A stretch of DNA of 22,034 nucleotides from Planctomycetia bacterium (lineage in GTDB: Bacteria; Planctomycetota; UBA1135; GCA-002686595): contig SXKQ01000053.1 of the NCBI GenBank assembly GCA_005778045.1, positions 1-22,034 on the forward strand, read 5' to 3'. A model generated the notes under the pieces. The model had not been told where the DNA came from. It searched no databases and was given only the letters and a program-made list of their open reading frames with translations. Each line of letters begins with the position of its first letter. Positions within the stretch are counted from its first letter, which is position 1. The position numbers were made by a program, and so were the translations under genes. Below, one piece after another: positions 1 through 6,912 of the stretch.

Positions 1-120
1 CAGCGCTTCATTTATCCACCAGAAATATTTACTGGCTGAATGAGCTGTTTGCTTATGGAGGAAACTGGCTAGTCAGTTTTGTACAATTTTTCGAAAAAAT
101 GCCTTTGCCTGCCTTATGGA
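1..120. other. Low-GC segment of foreign composition at the window edge
   Basis: By my count 48 of these 120 bases are G or C (40%), against roughly 70% in the rest of the window. The segment ends abruptly where the ferredoxin reading frame to its right loses all similarity to its family. Plus-strand frame 3 is open from base 3 past the junction and reads as a tryptophan- and phenylalanine-rich peptide that I do not recognise. It could be a piece of an unrelated gene joined here by an assembly error, or the end of an inserted element. No terminal inverted repeat or target duplication can be judged because the segment runs off the window. Confidence 0.6.
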
Positions 121-169
121 AGTCGGTGTACTTGCACTTGACGCAGGGTTCGGCAACGACGTAGGTCAT
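120..169 (-). pseudogene. fdxA: 5' fragment of a 7Fe ferredoxin gene (FdxA-like), cut off after codon 16
   Basis: The minus-strand ATG at 169 opens a frame starting MTYVVAEPCVKCKYTD, the characteristic N-terminus of bacterial 3Fe-4S/4Fe-4S ferredoxins of the FdxA type. It includes the first two cluster cysteines (C9, C12). The family continues with a third cysteine right after the aspartate and a V-C-P stretch; here codon 17 is Phe and the frame continues for about 20 unrelated residues to a stop near 55. Only the first 16 of roughly 80-110 expected residues are present, so no Fe-S protein can be made. The break falls exactly on the GC-content boundary. FdxA normally acts as a soluble low-potential electron carrier. 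The intact gene probably lies on the true neighbouring DNA and was lost from this sequence. Recognition rests on a short but very typical motif. Confidence 0.7.
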
Positions 170-267
170 GGCGCAATAAGATCCTTTCGGGCAGATGATT
201 GTCCACATTCGACCGCGCGGGTAAAGACCTCGGCGGTGCCAAAACCACCCGCTCCCCAAGGCCGTAC

Positions 268-1602
268 GTGTCCGACCGAATCGTCTCGCCCGCGCCGCTC
301 CCAGCGCGCTCGATCCTGCGCCTGTGGTGGCCGCTCGCCGCGAGCTGGCTGCTCATGGGCGCCGAGCTGCCCCTGTTCTCCGCCGTCGTGGCGCGCCTCC
401 CGGATGCCGAGCGCAACCTCGCGGCTTGGGGATCTCTGGTCTTCCCGATCGCGCTGACGATCGAGGCCCCGATCATCATGCTCTTGTCCGCGTCGACGGC
501 CCTGTGCCACGACCGGCAGAGCTACGAACGAGTCCGGAGCTTCATGCTGCGCGCCGGGGCGGTCCTCACGGCACTGCACGCGCTCGTCGCATTCACGCCG
601 CTCTTCGACCTGATCGCGAGCTCCGTGATCGGCGCCCCAGCGGAAGTGATCGAGCCCGGCCGCCTCGGATTCCAGTTGATGCTGCCCTGGACATGGTCGA
701 TCGCCTACCGGCGCTTCCAGCAGGGAGTGCTCATCCGCTTCGGGCACTCGCGCGCGATCACGCTCGGTACCGCGGTGCGGATCCTCGCGAACCTGGCCGC
801 GCTGGCGCTCGGAGTGCTCGTCGGCGACCTGCCGGGCATCGCGATCGGAGCCTGCGCCGTGTCCGCCGGAGTGATGAGCGAGGCGGCCTTCATCGGACTG
901 CACGTGCAGCCCGTGCTGCGCGAGCGCCTGTGGACCGCTCCAGCGATCGAGCCGCTCACGTGGCCCGCGTTCGCCAGCTTCTACCTGCCCCTCGCTCTCA
1001 CGCCGCTCGTGACGCTGCTCAGCCAGCCGATCGGGTCTGCTGCCATGTCCCGCATGAGCTCACCGCTCGAGTCTCTCGCCACCTGGCCCGCCTACCACGG
1101 CGCCGTGTTCTTGTTCCGTGCGCTCGGGCTCGCGTTCAACGAGGTCGTCGTCGCACTCGCCACTCAGCCGACGGCCGTGCGAGCACTCCGCGCGTTCACA
1201 TGGAAGCTGGCGACGGCGGCGAGCGTACTGCTCGCGATCGTCACCTTCTCCCCACTCTCGCGTGCCTGGTTCGAAGGCTGGAGCGATCTCGATCCGCGAC
1301 TCGCTACTCTCGGTACGTCCTCGATGGCCTTCGCGCTCGCCCTGCCTGCACTCAGCGTCCTGCAGAGTCTCTACGGCGGGGTGCTGGTGCGCGCACGCCG
1401 CACGCGCGCGATCACGGAATCTGTCGCGCTGTCGCTGGGCGTGACGACGCTCGGACTCATCCTGTGTGTGCAGCACTCCACGCTCGAGGGCCTGCAGGCG
1501 TCGGCCATGATGATGACGCTCGGCAACCTCGTTCAGACGCTCTGGCTCGCGACCCGCGCGCGCAGCTTGCTGCGCGACGAGTCCCCTACGTCCGCGGGTT
1601 GA
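268..1602 (+). CDS. MATE/ANKH-like multi-pass membrane transporter
   Basis: This is a polytopic inner-membrane protein of about 444 residues with roughly 12 hydrophobic segments arranged as two similar halves. That is the build of the MOP (MATE/flippase) superfamily. The first half opens with a tryptophan-proline membrane entry (LRLWWPLAASWLLMG), and the second half restarts with YLPLALTPLVTLLSQP followed by an ESLATWP segment. This resembles the bacterial relatives of the ANKH (progressive ankylosis) transporter more than drug-exporting MATE proteins, but the resemblance is judged by eye. The substrate is unknown. I prefer the GTG at 268, preceded by AAGG, because a TTG at 199 would add a charged, non-membrane leader and crowd the divergent ferredoxin start at 169. 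The 3' end overlaps the convergent DUF983 gene by 17 bp. Confidence 0.75.
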   Translation: MSDRIVSPAPLPARSILRLWWPLAASWLLMGAELPLFSAVVARLPDAERNLAAWGSLVFPIALTIEAPIIMLLSASTALCHDRQSYERVRSFMLRAGAVLTALHALVAFTPLFDLIASSVIGAPAEVIEPGRLGFQLMLPWTWSIAYRRFQQGVLIRFGHSRAITLGTAVRILANLAALALGVLVGDLPGIAIGACAVSAGVMSEAAFIGLHVQPVLRERLWTAPAIEPLTWPAFASFYLPLALTPLVTLLSQPIGSAAMSRMSSPLESLATWPAYHGAVFLFRALGLAFNEVVVALATQPTAVRALRAFTWKLATAASVLLAIVTFSPLSRAWFEGWSDLDPRLATLGTSSMAFALALPALSVLQSLYGGVLVRARRTRAITESVALSLGVTTLGLILCVQHSTLEGLQASAMMMTLGNLVQTLWLATRARSLLRDESPTSAG

Positions 1603-2002
1603 CCCTGCGCTCCCCGTTGCTGACGTCGGCCGCGTGCTCGACCGCGGTCCAGAATGCCAACGATACGGGCAGAAACAGGTGGCTGAAGCCGAGCACGAGC
1701 ACGAGCACGAGCACAGTGCCGGTGCCGGTGCGGGTGCCGAGCGCCACCGGCGTGCTCCAGTCGCTGAAAAAGTACAGCCCTGGCGCGAGAGCGGCGGCAA
1801 TCATCTCACTCACGGTGGCGCGGAAGTACATCGCACCCGTCTGCGCGCCGCTCTCGCGGCGGAAGCAAAGCCCGCACGTCGCGCAGGTCTCATTCATCTG
1901 CGCGAAGGCATCGAACAGCTGACCCTCGCCGCACTGCGGGCAGCGCTTGCGCAGCGCACGTCGGAAGAAGAGCGGCTCGTCTGGCACCGTCGACAAGCTC
2001 AC
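1586..2002 (-). CDS. DUF983 family zinc-ribbon membrane protein
   Basis: This small protein of 138 residues carries an N-terminal zinc-ribbon-like module: CPQCGEG at residues 21-27 and CATCGLCF at 40-47. Two hydrophobic segments follow, at about 66-80 and 96-123. This order (RCPxCG, CxxCG, then the membrane part with A-x-Y-F) is that of DUF983 proteins, whose function is not established. The GTG start at 2002 overlaps the stop of the upstream YfcC-like gene in a GTGA arrangement, so the two are probably translationally coupled. The second membrane segment contains an unusual hexanucleotide repeat giving Val-Leu-Val-Leu and Gly-Thr-Gly-Thr runs. The last 17 bp overlap the convergent MATE-like gene. 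Confidence 0.85.
   Translation of the reverse strand: MSLSTVPDEPLFFRRALRKRCPQCGEGQLFDAFAQMNETCATCGLCFRRESGAQTGAMYFRATVSEMIAAALAPGLYFFSDWSTPVALGTRTGTGTVLVLVLVLGFSHLFLPVSLAFWTAVEHAADVSNGERRVNPRT
1691..1738. repeat. Hexanucleotide tandem repeat inside the DUF983 gene
   Basis: Four exact copies of gagcac (1691-1714) are followed by four near-copies of (a/g)gtgc(c/g) six-base units (1715-1738). The gene runs on the minus strand, where the exact units encode Val-Leu pairs and the others Gly/Arg-Thr pairs in or next to a membrane segment. Being multiples of three, changes in copy number would keep the frame. Confidence 0.8.
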
Positions 2003-3360
2003 ACTCCGATCCGGTTGGCGACCACCAGCGCAGCGGCGAACAGCGCGAAGAGCAGCGCCGCGAGCGGCACGATGAAGCGCAGCCAGGCCCCGTAGGGCAC
2101 CCGACCGAGCGCCAGGACGCCCATCAGCACCGCGTTGGTCGGGATGAGCATGTTCGAGAGCCCGTCGCCGCACTGGAAGGCGAGCACCGCGACCTGCCGC
2201 GAGACACCGACGAGATCGCCGAGCGGCGCCATGAGCGGCATCGTCACCGAAGCCTGCGCGGACCCCGATGGAATGAACAGGTTGGTCAGGCTCTGCACGC
2301 CGAGCATCCCCACCGCCGCCACGTCCGGCGAGAGGCCCTCGAGCGGCGTGGCGAGTGCGTGCACGACCGCGTCGATGACCTTGCCCTCCTCGAGCAGGAC
2401 CTGAATCGTCTTGGCGAAGCCGATCAGCAACGCCGTGTTCGTCATCTCCGCGGCCCCGACGCTGAACTCGCGCGCGGCACGGTTGGGCGAGAGAGATCCG
2501 AGCGGCATTGCGAGCAGGGCGAGCGCGAGGAACACCGCGGAGAGCTCCCCCAGCCCCCACTCATGCACCGCACAGCCCCAGACGAACAGCGCGATCCCGG
2601 CTCCAAAGACGGCGAGCAGCGCCAGCTGCCCCAGCCCCAGTTCCGGTGCCTGTCCCGAGGGCGGCGACCACGGCTCGATCCCGGCCATGTAGCTGCGCGA
2701 GCGGTCCGCGCGCACGCGCAAGGCGTAGCGGACGAGGTAGGTCACTCCGACGGCGAGAGCGAGCCCCCACAGGATCCAGCGAAATCCGGCCGCAGAATTG
2801 GGCTCGAGCCCGGCGATGCGCTGCGCGATCAGCACGGTGAAAGGATTGTGAGGCGCCGCCGCGTAGCCGATGCCCGCCGCGACATAGACGATGCCGACCG
2901 CGACGATCGCGTCGAATCCGAGCGCCGCGCAGGACGCGGCGAGGATCGGAACGAACGGCACGTACTCTTCGGCCATGCCGATCGTGGCCGCGCCGAGCGA
3001 GAGCAGTGCCGTCATGCCGCCGATGAGCAGCACCGGGCGCCCGTCCATGCGCGCGAGCACGCGCGCGAGAAGCGCATCGACTGCACCGCTCGCGCGCAGG
3101 ACGCCGATCACGCCGCCGCACAGCAGCACGAAGAAGATCACTTCGGCGGCCTTCTCGAGCCCCTTGGGGATACGCGTCAGGGCGGCGTGCCACGGCAGCG
3201 ACGCGACATCGACCTCATGAAACGTGCCGGGTACCGCGCGCGCGCGTCCGTCGACCAGCACGCGCTCGAACTCGCCGGAGGGCAGCACGTACGTCGCTAA
3301 CTGGGCCAACAGCACCAGCGCCACCGTCAGCACGAGCGTCTCGGGAAAGCGCAGCTTCAT
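1999..3360 (-). CDS. YfcC/DcuC-family C4-dicarboxylate or amino-acid carrier
   Basis: This 453-residue inner-membrane carrier has about 11-13 hydrophobic segments. Family marks of the YfcC/DcuC group (PF03606) are visible. They include a short periplasmic loop after helix 1 (VLPSGEFERV), FVLLCGGVIGVLRASGAVDA in the first half, the MAEEYVPFVPIL helix and the re-entrant AAAPHNPFTVLIAQ segment. The second half contains QSLTNLFIPSGSAQASVTMP and CGDGLSNMLIPTNAVLMG, the typical substrate-pathway repeats. The family moves C4-dicarboxylates or, as suggested for YfcC, basic amino acids; the substrate here cannot be read from sequence. Length is near normal for the family (about 450-500). The ATG at 3360 lies 13 bases after the stop of the secreted peptidase-like gene, and the 3' end couples to DUF983. 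Confidence 0.88.
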   Translation of the reverse strand: MKLRFPETLVLTVALVLLAQLATYVLPSGEFERVLVDGRARAVPGTFHEVDVASLPWHAALTRIPKGLEKAAEVIFFVLLCGGVIGVLRASGAVDALLARVLARMDGRPVLLIGGMTALLSLGAATIGMAEEYVPFVPILAASCAALGFDAIVAVGIVYVAAGIGYAAAPHNPFTVLIAQRIAGLEPNSAAGFRWILWGLALAVGVTYLVRYALRVRADRSRSYMAGIEPWSPPSGQAPELGLGQLALLAVFGAGIALFVWGCAVHEWGLGELSAVFLALALLAMPLGSLSPNRAAREFSVGAAEMTNTALLIGFAKTIQVLLEEGKVIDAVVHALATPLEGLSPDVAAVGMLGVQSLTNLFIPSGSAQASVTMPLMAPLGDLVGVSRQVAVLAFQCGDGLSNMLIPTNAVLMGVLALGRVPYGAWLRFIVPLAALLFALFAAALVVANRIGV

Positions 3361-3373
3361 CGGGTTCTACCGC

Positions 3374-4558
3374 TCACTTCTTCGCTGGGGCGTGGCCACC
3401 CGCCTTGACCCACGCGCGCCAGGCCTCGTCGAGGTCGAGCGGGCTCCAGTCCCACAGCTCGCGCAGCAGCTTGCGCTGCAGTCCCGGCAGGTCCTCCCCG
3501 CTCGGATTGCCCTTCGCATCGAGCTGCCCCTTGAGGCCCGCGAGGAAGCGCGCGTAGCGCTCGCCGTGCACGTCGAGGAGGAAGCGCGTGATCGACCAGA
3601 CGGCTACGGAACCGTCCGTTCCAAGCTCCGAATAGTCCTTGGCAGCCATCAGCTCCGCGAGCCGCGGTGCCTTGCCGACCGCCACGAGCTTCGTCGCGGC
3701 AGCACCGAAGTCCGCCGGTGCCTTCGTGTCGCGCAGCGAGCCCTCCTCGCCTTCGGTGGTGCGGGACTGCGGGTCGAACTCCTTCTCGAGCGCCTGCGCG
3801 AGACCCTCGTCGATCCACACGGGCGGGTCGTAGGAGAAGTGCTTGTAGGCGCACAGGAACGCGTGCGAGAGGTTGTGCGCGACATGCGGCCACAGGCCGC
3901 GGTCGTCCTTCAGGTCCGCGTCCTCCACCGGCACGGAGACGAGCAGCTTGTGCAGCCCGGAAAAATGCCAGCGGAACGAGTCGTTCACGGCGACACCGCT
4001 GAAGGACTCGGTGAAGCGGCGGTGGTTTTCGCGCGAGACGTGCAGCACGACCTCGAACTTGTCCTTCTCGCCGAGGAACCGGCCCGCGCCCATGTAGGGC
4101 GCATCGAGCCTGCGCTCCGGGGGGAAGTCGGCATCCTTCACGCCGAGCAACGACTGGAAGCGCGCGTAGAACTCCTCACCCTTCATCGCCTGCACGTGCA
4201 GGCGCAGCCACGGATCGAGCTTCCGGGGCTTCGTCGGCACGTCGGGCAGCACGGTGCGCAGGCGCGCGAGCTCCGCTTCGACGCGCTCGCGGTCGCGCTG
4301 GTCGACCGCCGAGTCGCCGAGCGCGCTCGCCCAGCGCAAGTGCGCCGTCTCGACGAACAGCCAGCGCGACACAGGCAGCTTCGCCACCAGCTCCGACCCG
4401 CCCTTGTCGCCGATCGCACCCGGCGCATGGGAGAGCACTCCCGCCGCAGCCATGAGCGCGGGATCCTCCTTGCAGTACGGACAGCGCTCCTTGTCCTTCG
4501 CCTGCGCCAGGAGCGGCAGCGCGAGACACACGAGCGCGAGCAGCGTGCGAAGGGCCAT
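3374..4558 (-). CDS. Secreted gluzincin-like protein with altered HExxH motif
   Basis: The 394-residue product starts with a clear signal peptide (hydrophobic run at residues 5-19, cleavage likely after AQA). A CPYC pair follows at 26-29 and may form a disulfide or bind metal. The central part resembles peptidase-MA-like gluzincins: HNLSHAF at 228-234 occupies the position of HExxH, and WIDEGLAQ at 248-255 matches the downstream segment bearing the third zinc ligand (Glu251). The expected catalytic Glu after the first His is Asn (N229). Both histidines remain, so metal binding is possible but normal peptidase chemistry is doubtful. The C-terminal third is helical and ends in a WVKAGG segment seen in similar planctomycete-type proteins. 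It is the first gene of an operon with the YfcC-like carrier. It is probably periplasmic; its substrate is unknown. Confidence 0.7.
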   Translation of the reverse strand: MALRTLLALVCLALPLLAQAKDKERCPYCKEDPALMAAAGVLSHAPGAIGDKGGSELVAKLPVSRWLFVETAHLRWASALGDSAVDQRDRERVEAELARLRTVLPDVPTKPRKLDPWLRLHVQAMKGEEFYARFQSLLGVKDADFPPERRLDAPYMGAGRFLGEKDKFEVVLHVSRENHRRFTESFSGVAVNDSFRWHFSGLHKLLVSVPVEDADLKDDRGLWPHVAHNLSHAFLCAYKHFSYDPPVWIDEGLAQALEKEFDPQSRTTEGEEGSLRDTKAPADFGAAATKLVAVGKAPRLAELMAAKDYSELGTDGSVAVWSITRFLLDVHGERYARFLAGLKGQLDAKGNPSGEDLPGLQRKLLRELWDWSPLDLDEAWRAWVKAGGHAPAKK

Positions 4559-4572
4559 GGCAGCCCAAGAGT

Positions 4573-4611
4573 AGCGCGCGCCCCCGGGATGCGTTCCCGA
4601 AAGCGCGCGCT
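4573..4611. terminator. Two-part GC-rich hairpin between the MamK-like and peptidase-like genes
   Basis: Perfect 9-bp arms agcgcgcgc (4573-4581) and gcgcgcgct (4603-4611) enclose a second short stem, cggga/tcccg, around the loop. It sits in the 81-bp gap just after the stop of the MamK-like gene and before the ATG of the next minus-strand gene. No T-run follows on the minus strand, so it is not a standard intrinsic terminator. It may still pause RNA polymerase, protect the mRNA 3' end, or act as an attenuator. Confidence 0.4.
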
Positions 4612-4639
4612 GGTTCGATCCTGATGGGCCGGGGTGCGC

Positions 4640-5683
4640 CTAGCGCAGCTGCTCCCAGAACTCCGGCGGCATGTCATGGGCGATCTTGAGCGCACCGTTG
4701 GAGCCGCCGTAGATCGGCTCCTCGACGCGCATCACCTTGCCGCTGCCGAGACGCTCGTGCATCTGCCGCTCGAGCTCGACGTCGAGGCCCTTGATCATGC
4801 TGCCGCCGCCGCCGAGCAGCACGCGGTTCTTCAGCCGGTCCTGAAACTCGGGGTCGAAGTTGCTTATGAGCTCGGTCAGCGCATCCACCATCGGGACCAC
4901 GATCGAGCGGCAGGCCGTGCGGATCTCGTTCGTGACGTCGAAAGGCGTGGGCTTGCCCTTGACCGGCAGGTTGACGACGACGGGCAGCATCTGGTCGGAG
5001 ACGCTCGAGTGCTTCTCCTTGATCTGCTTGATCATGTGGATCGTGAATTGCGCCTCGGGGTGCTTCTCGCGCAGGAGCTTCGCGAGCGCCTCGTCGACGT
5101 GGTCGCCGGCGAAGGTGTTCGTGACCTGGTCGGCGTCCTCAGGCATGGTGCCGTGCATGCGGCAGAAGTCCGTGGTGCCCGCGCCAATGTCGATCACCAG
5201 CGTGTCGTCGAGCATGTCGAGGCCATAGGCCACCGAGAACGGCTCGGAGCAGATCATCGCGCTGTGCACGTGCTGCCGCGCGGCGTCGAGGATCGCCTTC
5301 TTGCTGTGGATCTGGGCCTGAGCCGGCGCGCCGATCACCGCGTACACCAGCTCGTCCGCACGCGGGCGCGCCCGACGGATGATCTCGCCGATCAGCTCGG
5401 CCGCGGCCCTGAGGTTCTTCTCGCTGTTCTCGCCCGACTTGATCACGCCGTGGCCGAGCGGACGGTAGAAGTCGAGGCTCAGACGCTTCTCGACCGCCTC
5501 GTCGCCGAACAGCACGTCCTTCTGCAGCAGCTTGCGCGAGACCACGTCCTTGGGATAGCCGACGTAGGACGCGACGGTCTCCCGCACGCCGTTCGACGCC
5601 GAAACCGAGGTGCGCGAGGTGCCGAGGTCGATGCCGAGGTAGAGGACGCCTTGGGGCTTGGCGGGAGGTTGAAGAGCGGGCAT
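4640..5683 (-). CDS. MamK-like bacterial actin homologue
   Basis: This 347-residue protein has the actin/Hsp70 ATPase fold. Phosphate-1 loop LGIDLGTSRTSV is at 16-27, phosphate-2 loop VIDIGAGTTDF at 163-173 and the adenosine motif LLGGGGSMIKGL at 289-300. Beyond the shared core it follows MamK, the magnetosome-aligning filament protein, closely. Matching stretches are VGYPKDV (41-47), GDEA (60-63), the SEPF catalytic-glutamate region (Glu147) before a YGLD segment, and the end block EEPIYGGSNGALKIAHDMPPEFWEQLR (321-347), of which GGSNGALKIA and PPEFW are most telling. MreB, ParM and FtsA end differently. It should polymerise into cytoplasmic ATP-dependent filaments. No other magnetosome gene is visible, so a role in placing another cell structure is more likely. 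It lies 47 bp after a degenerate-GGDEF coiled-coil gene, probably in one transcript. Confidence 0.85.
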   Translation of the reverse strand: MPALQPPAKPQGVLYLGIDLGTSRTSVSASNGVRETVASYVGYPKDVVSRKLLQKDVLFGDEAVEKRLSLDFYRPLGHGVIKSGENSEKNLRAAAELIGEIIRRARPRADELVYAVIGAPAQAQIHSKKAILDAARQHVHSAMICSEPFSVAYGLDMLDDTLVIDIGAGTTDFCRMHGTMPEDADQVTNTFAGDHVDEALAKLLREKHPEAQFTIHMIKQIKEKHSSVSDQMLPVVVNLPVKGKPTPFDVTNEIRTACRSIVVPMVDALTELISNFDPEFQDRLKNRVLLGGGGSMIKGLDVELERQMHERLGSGKVMRVEEPIYGGSNGALKIAHDMPPEFWEQLR

Positions 5684-5730
5684 GGCGAGTGGGACCTGCG
5701 AGTAATGGGGGCCGGACGCGGGAGATGCAC

Positions 5731-6741
5731 CTAGCTGGGGTTCTCAGGCTGGGCACCGATCTGGCGCCGCAGCTCTACGTTGGCCTCGAAAATCTTCGAC
5801 ATCAAGGCCTTCTTGAGCTCGGCCTGCACGGCCGTCGGCGAGAGCCCCTGCACGTTCTTGTAGACCGAGGCGACGCCGCTGTCGCCGGTGCGCTGCGCGA
5901 GCACGCGCTGCAGCTCGGACTCCGTCATGCCGAGCGAATCCGACAGTTTGGCGATGCGTTGCTCGAGCAGCTCGATGCGCTCGGCCTGCTCGCGAGCCTC
6001 GCTCGGCAGCGCGCGACGCACCTCGTCCTGGACCTCGCGCAGGGCGCTGGTGACCACCTCGCGCTGAATGCGCGCGAGCAGGTCATCGTCCCCGGGACCG
6101 AGCCCGAAGAGTTCACGAATTCGATCTCCGAGGGCTCCGAGCGCCGCGTCTCCGCCCGAACCGGCGGGCAGCGGGGCAGACACGCGCGAGGTGTCCTGCG
6201 CGCGCTTGCGCTCGAAAAACTCGTACAGGTCGCTGTGCACGTAGCGGTTGCCACCGCCGTCGCGTGCCACGCGCAGGCCGGCCTCGGCCACTTCGAGCAG
6301 CGTGCCGAAGGCGAGTTCGCCCTTGCGCGAGTTGTGGGCGCCACCGATCGAGACCGTCACGCGGGTCGTGCGGCCGTCGCAGTCGAAGCGCAGGTTGCGC
6401 ACGGCCTCGAGCACGCGGCGGGCAACCACCTCTGCACCGGTCGATGGGGTGTGCGGGACGAGCACGACAATCTTGTCGTCTACGAGGTAGCCGAGCGAGT
6501 CCGAGGCTCGCGTCGAGGTGCGCAGCACGCCGGCCACGCCGCGCTGGATCTCCTCCTTGACCTCGGCGCCGTAGAGGTCCTGCAGCTGGGCGAGCCGATC
6601 GACCCCGATCACGAGCAGCACCAGCGGGTAGCGATAGCGCTGCGCACGGTCGAACTCGACCCGCATCAGGTGCTGGATCTGAGCCGATGTGAAGAGGTCC
6701 TTCAGCGAACCGCCGAAGCTGCCGCCGATCTGGAAGCTCAT
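5731..6741 (-). CDS. Degenerate GGDEF-domain protein with C-terminal coiled coil
   Basis: This 336-residue cytoplasmic protein has a GGDEF-fold domain at about residues 25-170. It shows the opening LMRVEFDRAQRYRYPLVLLVIGVDRL, the closing VTVSIGGA (128-135) and the LLEVAEAGLRVARDGGGNR helix-turn (148-166) typical of diguanylate cyclases. At the signature position, however, the sequence is GYLVDDKIVVLVP (84-96), so the GG(D/E)EF active-site loop is lost and cyclase activity is unlikely. Binding of a nucleotide or of a protein partner remains possible. Residues about 205-330 are charged and heptad-rich, predicted as helical coiled coil. I chose the ATG at 6741 because upstream in-frame sequence to 6912 is Pro/Arg-rich with no family similarity. 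No strong Shine-Dalgarno is seen. The MamK-like gene follows after 47 bp. Confidence 0.78.
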   Translation of the reverse strand: MSFQIGGSFGGSLKDLFTSAQIQHLMRVEFDRAQRYRYPLVLLVIGVDRLAQLQDLYGAEVKEEIQRGVAGVLRTSTRASDSLGYLVDDKIVVLVPHTPSTGAEVVARRVLEAVRNLRFDCDGRTTRVTVSIGGAHNSRKGELAFGTLLEVAEAGLRVARDGGGNRYVHSDLYEFFERKRAQDTSRVSAPLPAGSGGDAALGALGDRIRELFGLGPGDDDLLARIQREVVTSALREVQDEVRRALPSEAREQAERIELLEQRIAKLSDSLGMTESELQRVLAQRTGDSGVASVYKNVQGLSPTAVQAELKKALMSKIFEANVELRRQIGAQPENPS

Positions 6742-6912
6742 GGGGCTGCAGGCTTTCTGTGTCGGAGGAAAAGCGGCGTCGAGGGTCGCGGACCCGGCGG
6801 GGGAAGGGTAGCGGTGTCCAGGTGCGAAGTCATGCCCCGCCATGCACGCGGCAGCCGCTGAAGATCGGAACCTAGGGGACGAATTCTTGAGGGTTCCGCA
6901 GCGCAAGCGCAC
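6742..6912. other. Intergenic region upstream of the GGDEF-like gene
   Basis: This 171-bp gap separates the stop of the HDOD gene from the chosen start of the GGDEF-like gene. It is long for this compact window, so a promoter for the GGDEF-actin pair may lie here. I see no convincing -35/-10 pair, hairpin or RNA gene. An in-frame minus-strand extension of the GGDEF-like frame is open through it but looks non-coding. Confidence 0.35.

Noticed and set aside
53..169. Complete small ferredoxin gene on the minus strand
   Set aside because: The frame reaches a stop, but only 16 residues match the family and the remaining cluster cysteines and fold are missing.
1691..1738. Short-repeat region as a CRISPR array
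   Set aside because: Units are six bases long with no spacers and lie inside a coding region.
4640..5683. Evidence for a magnetosome gene island
   Set aside because: Only a MamK-like gene is present. No mamA, mamB, mamM, mamE, mamO or similar gene is seen, so magnetotaxis is not supported.
4634..5734. Plus-strand 366-codon frame opposite the MamK-like gene
   Set aside because: It is a shadow frame; the minus strand has complete actin phosphate and adenosine motifs.
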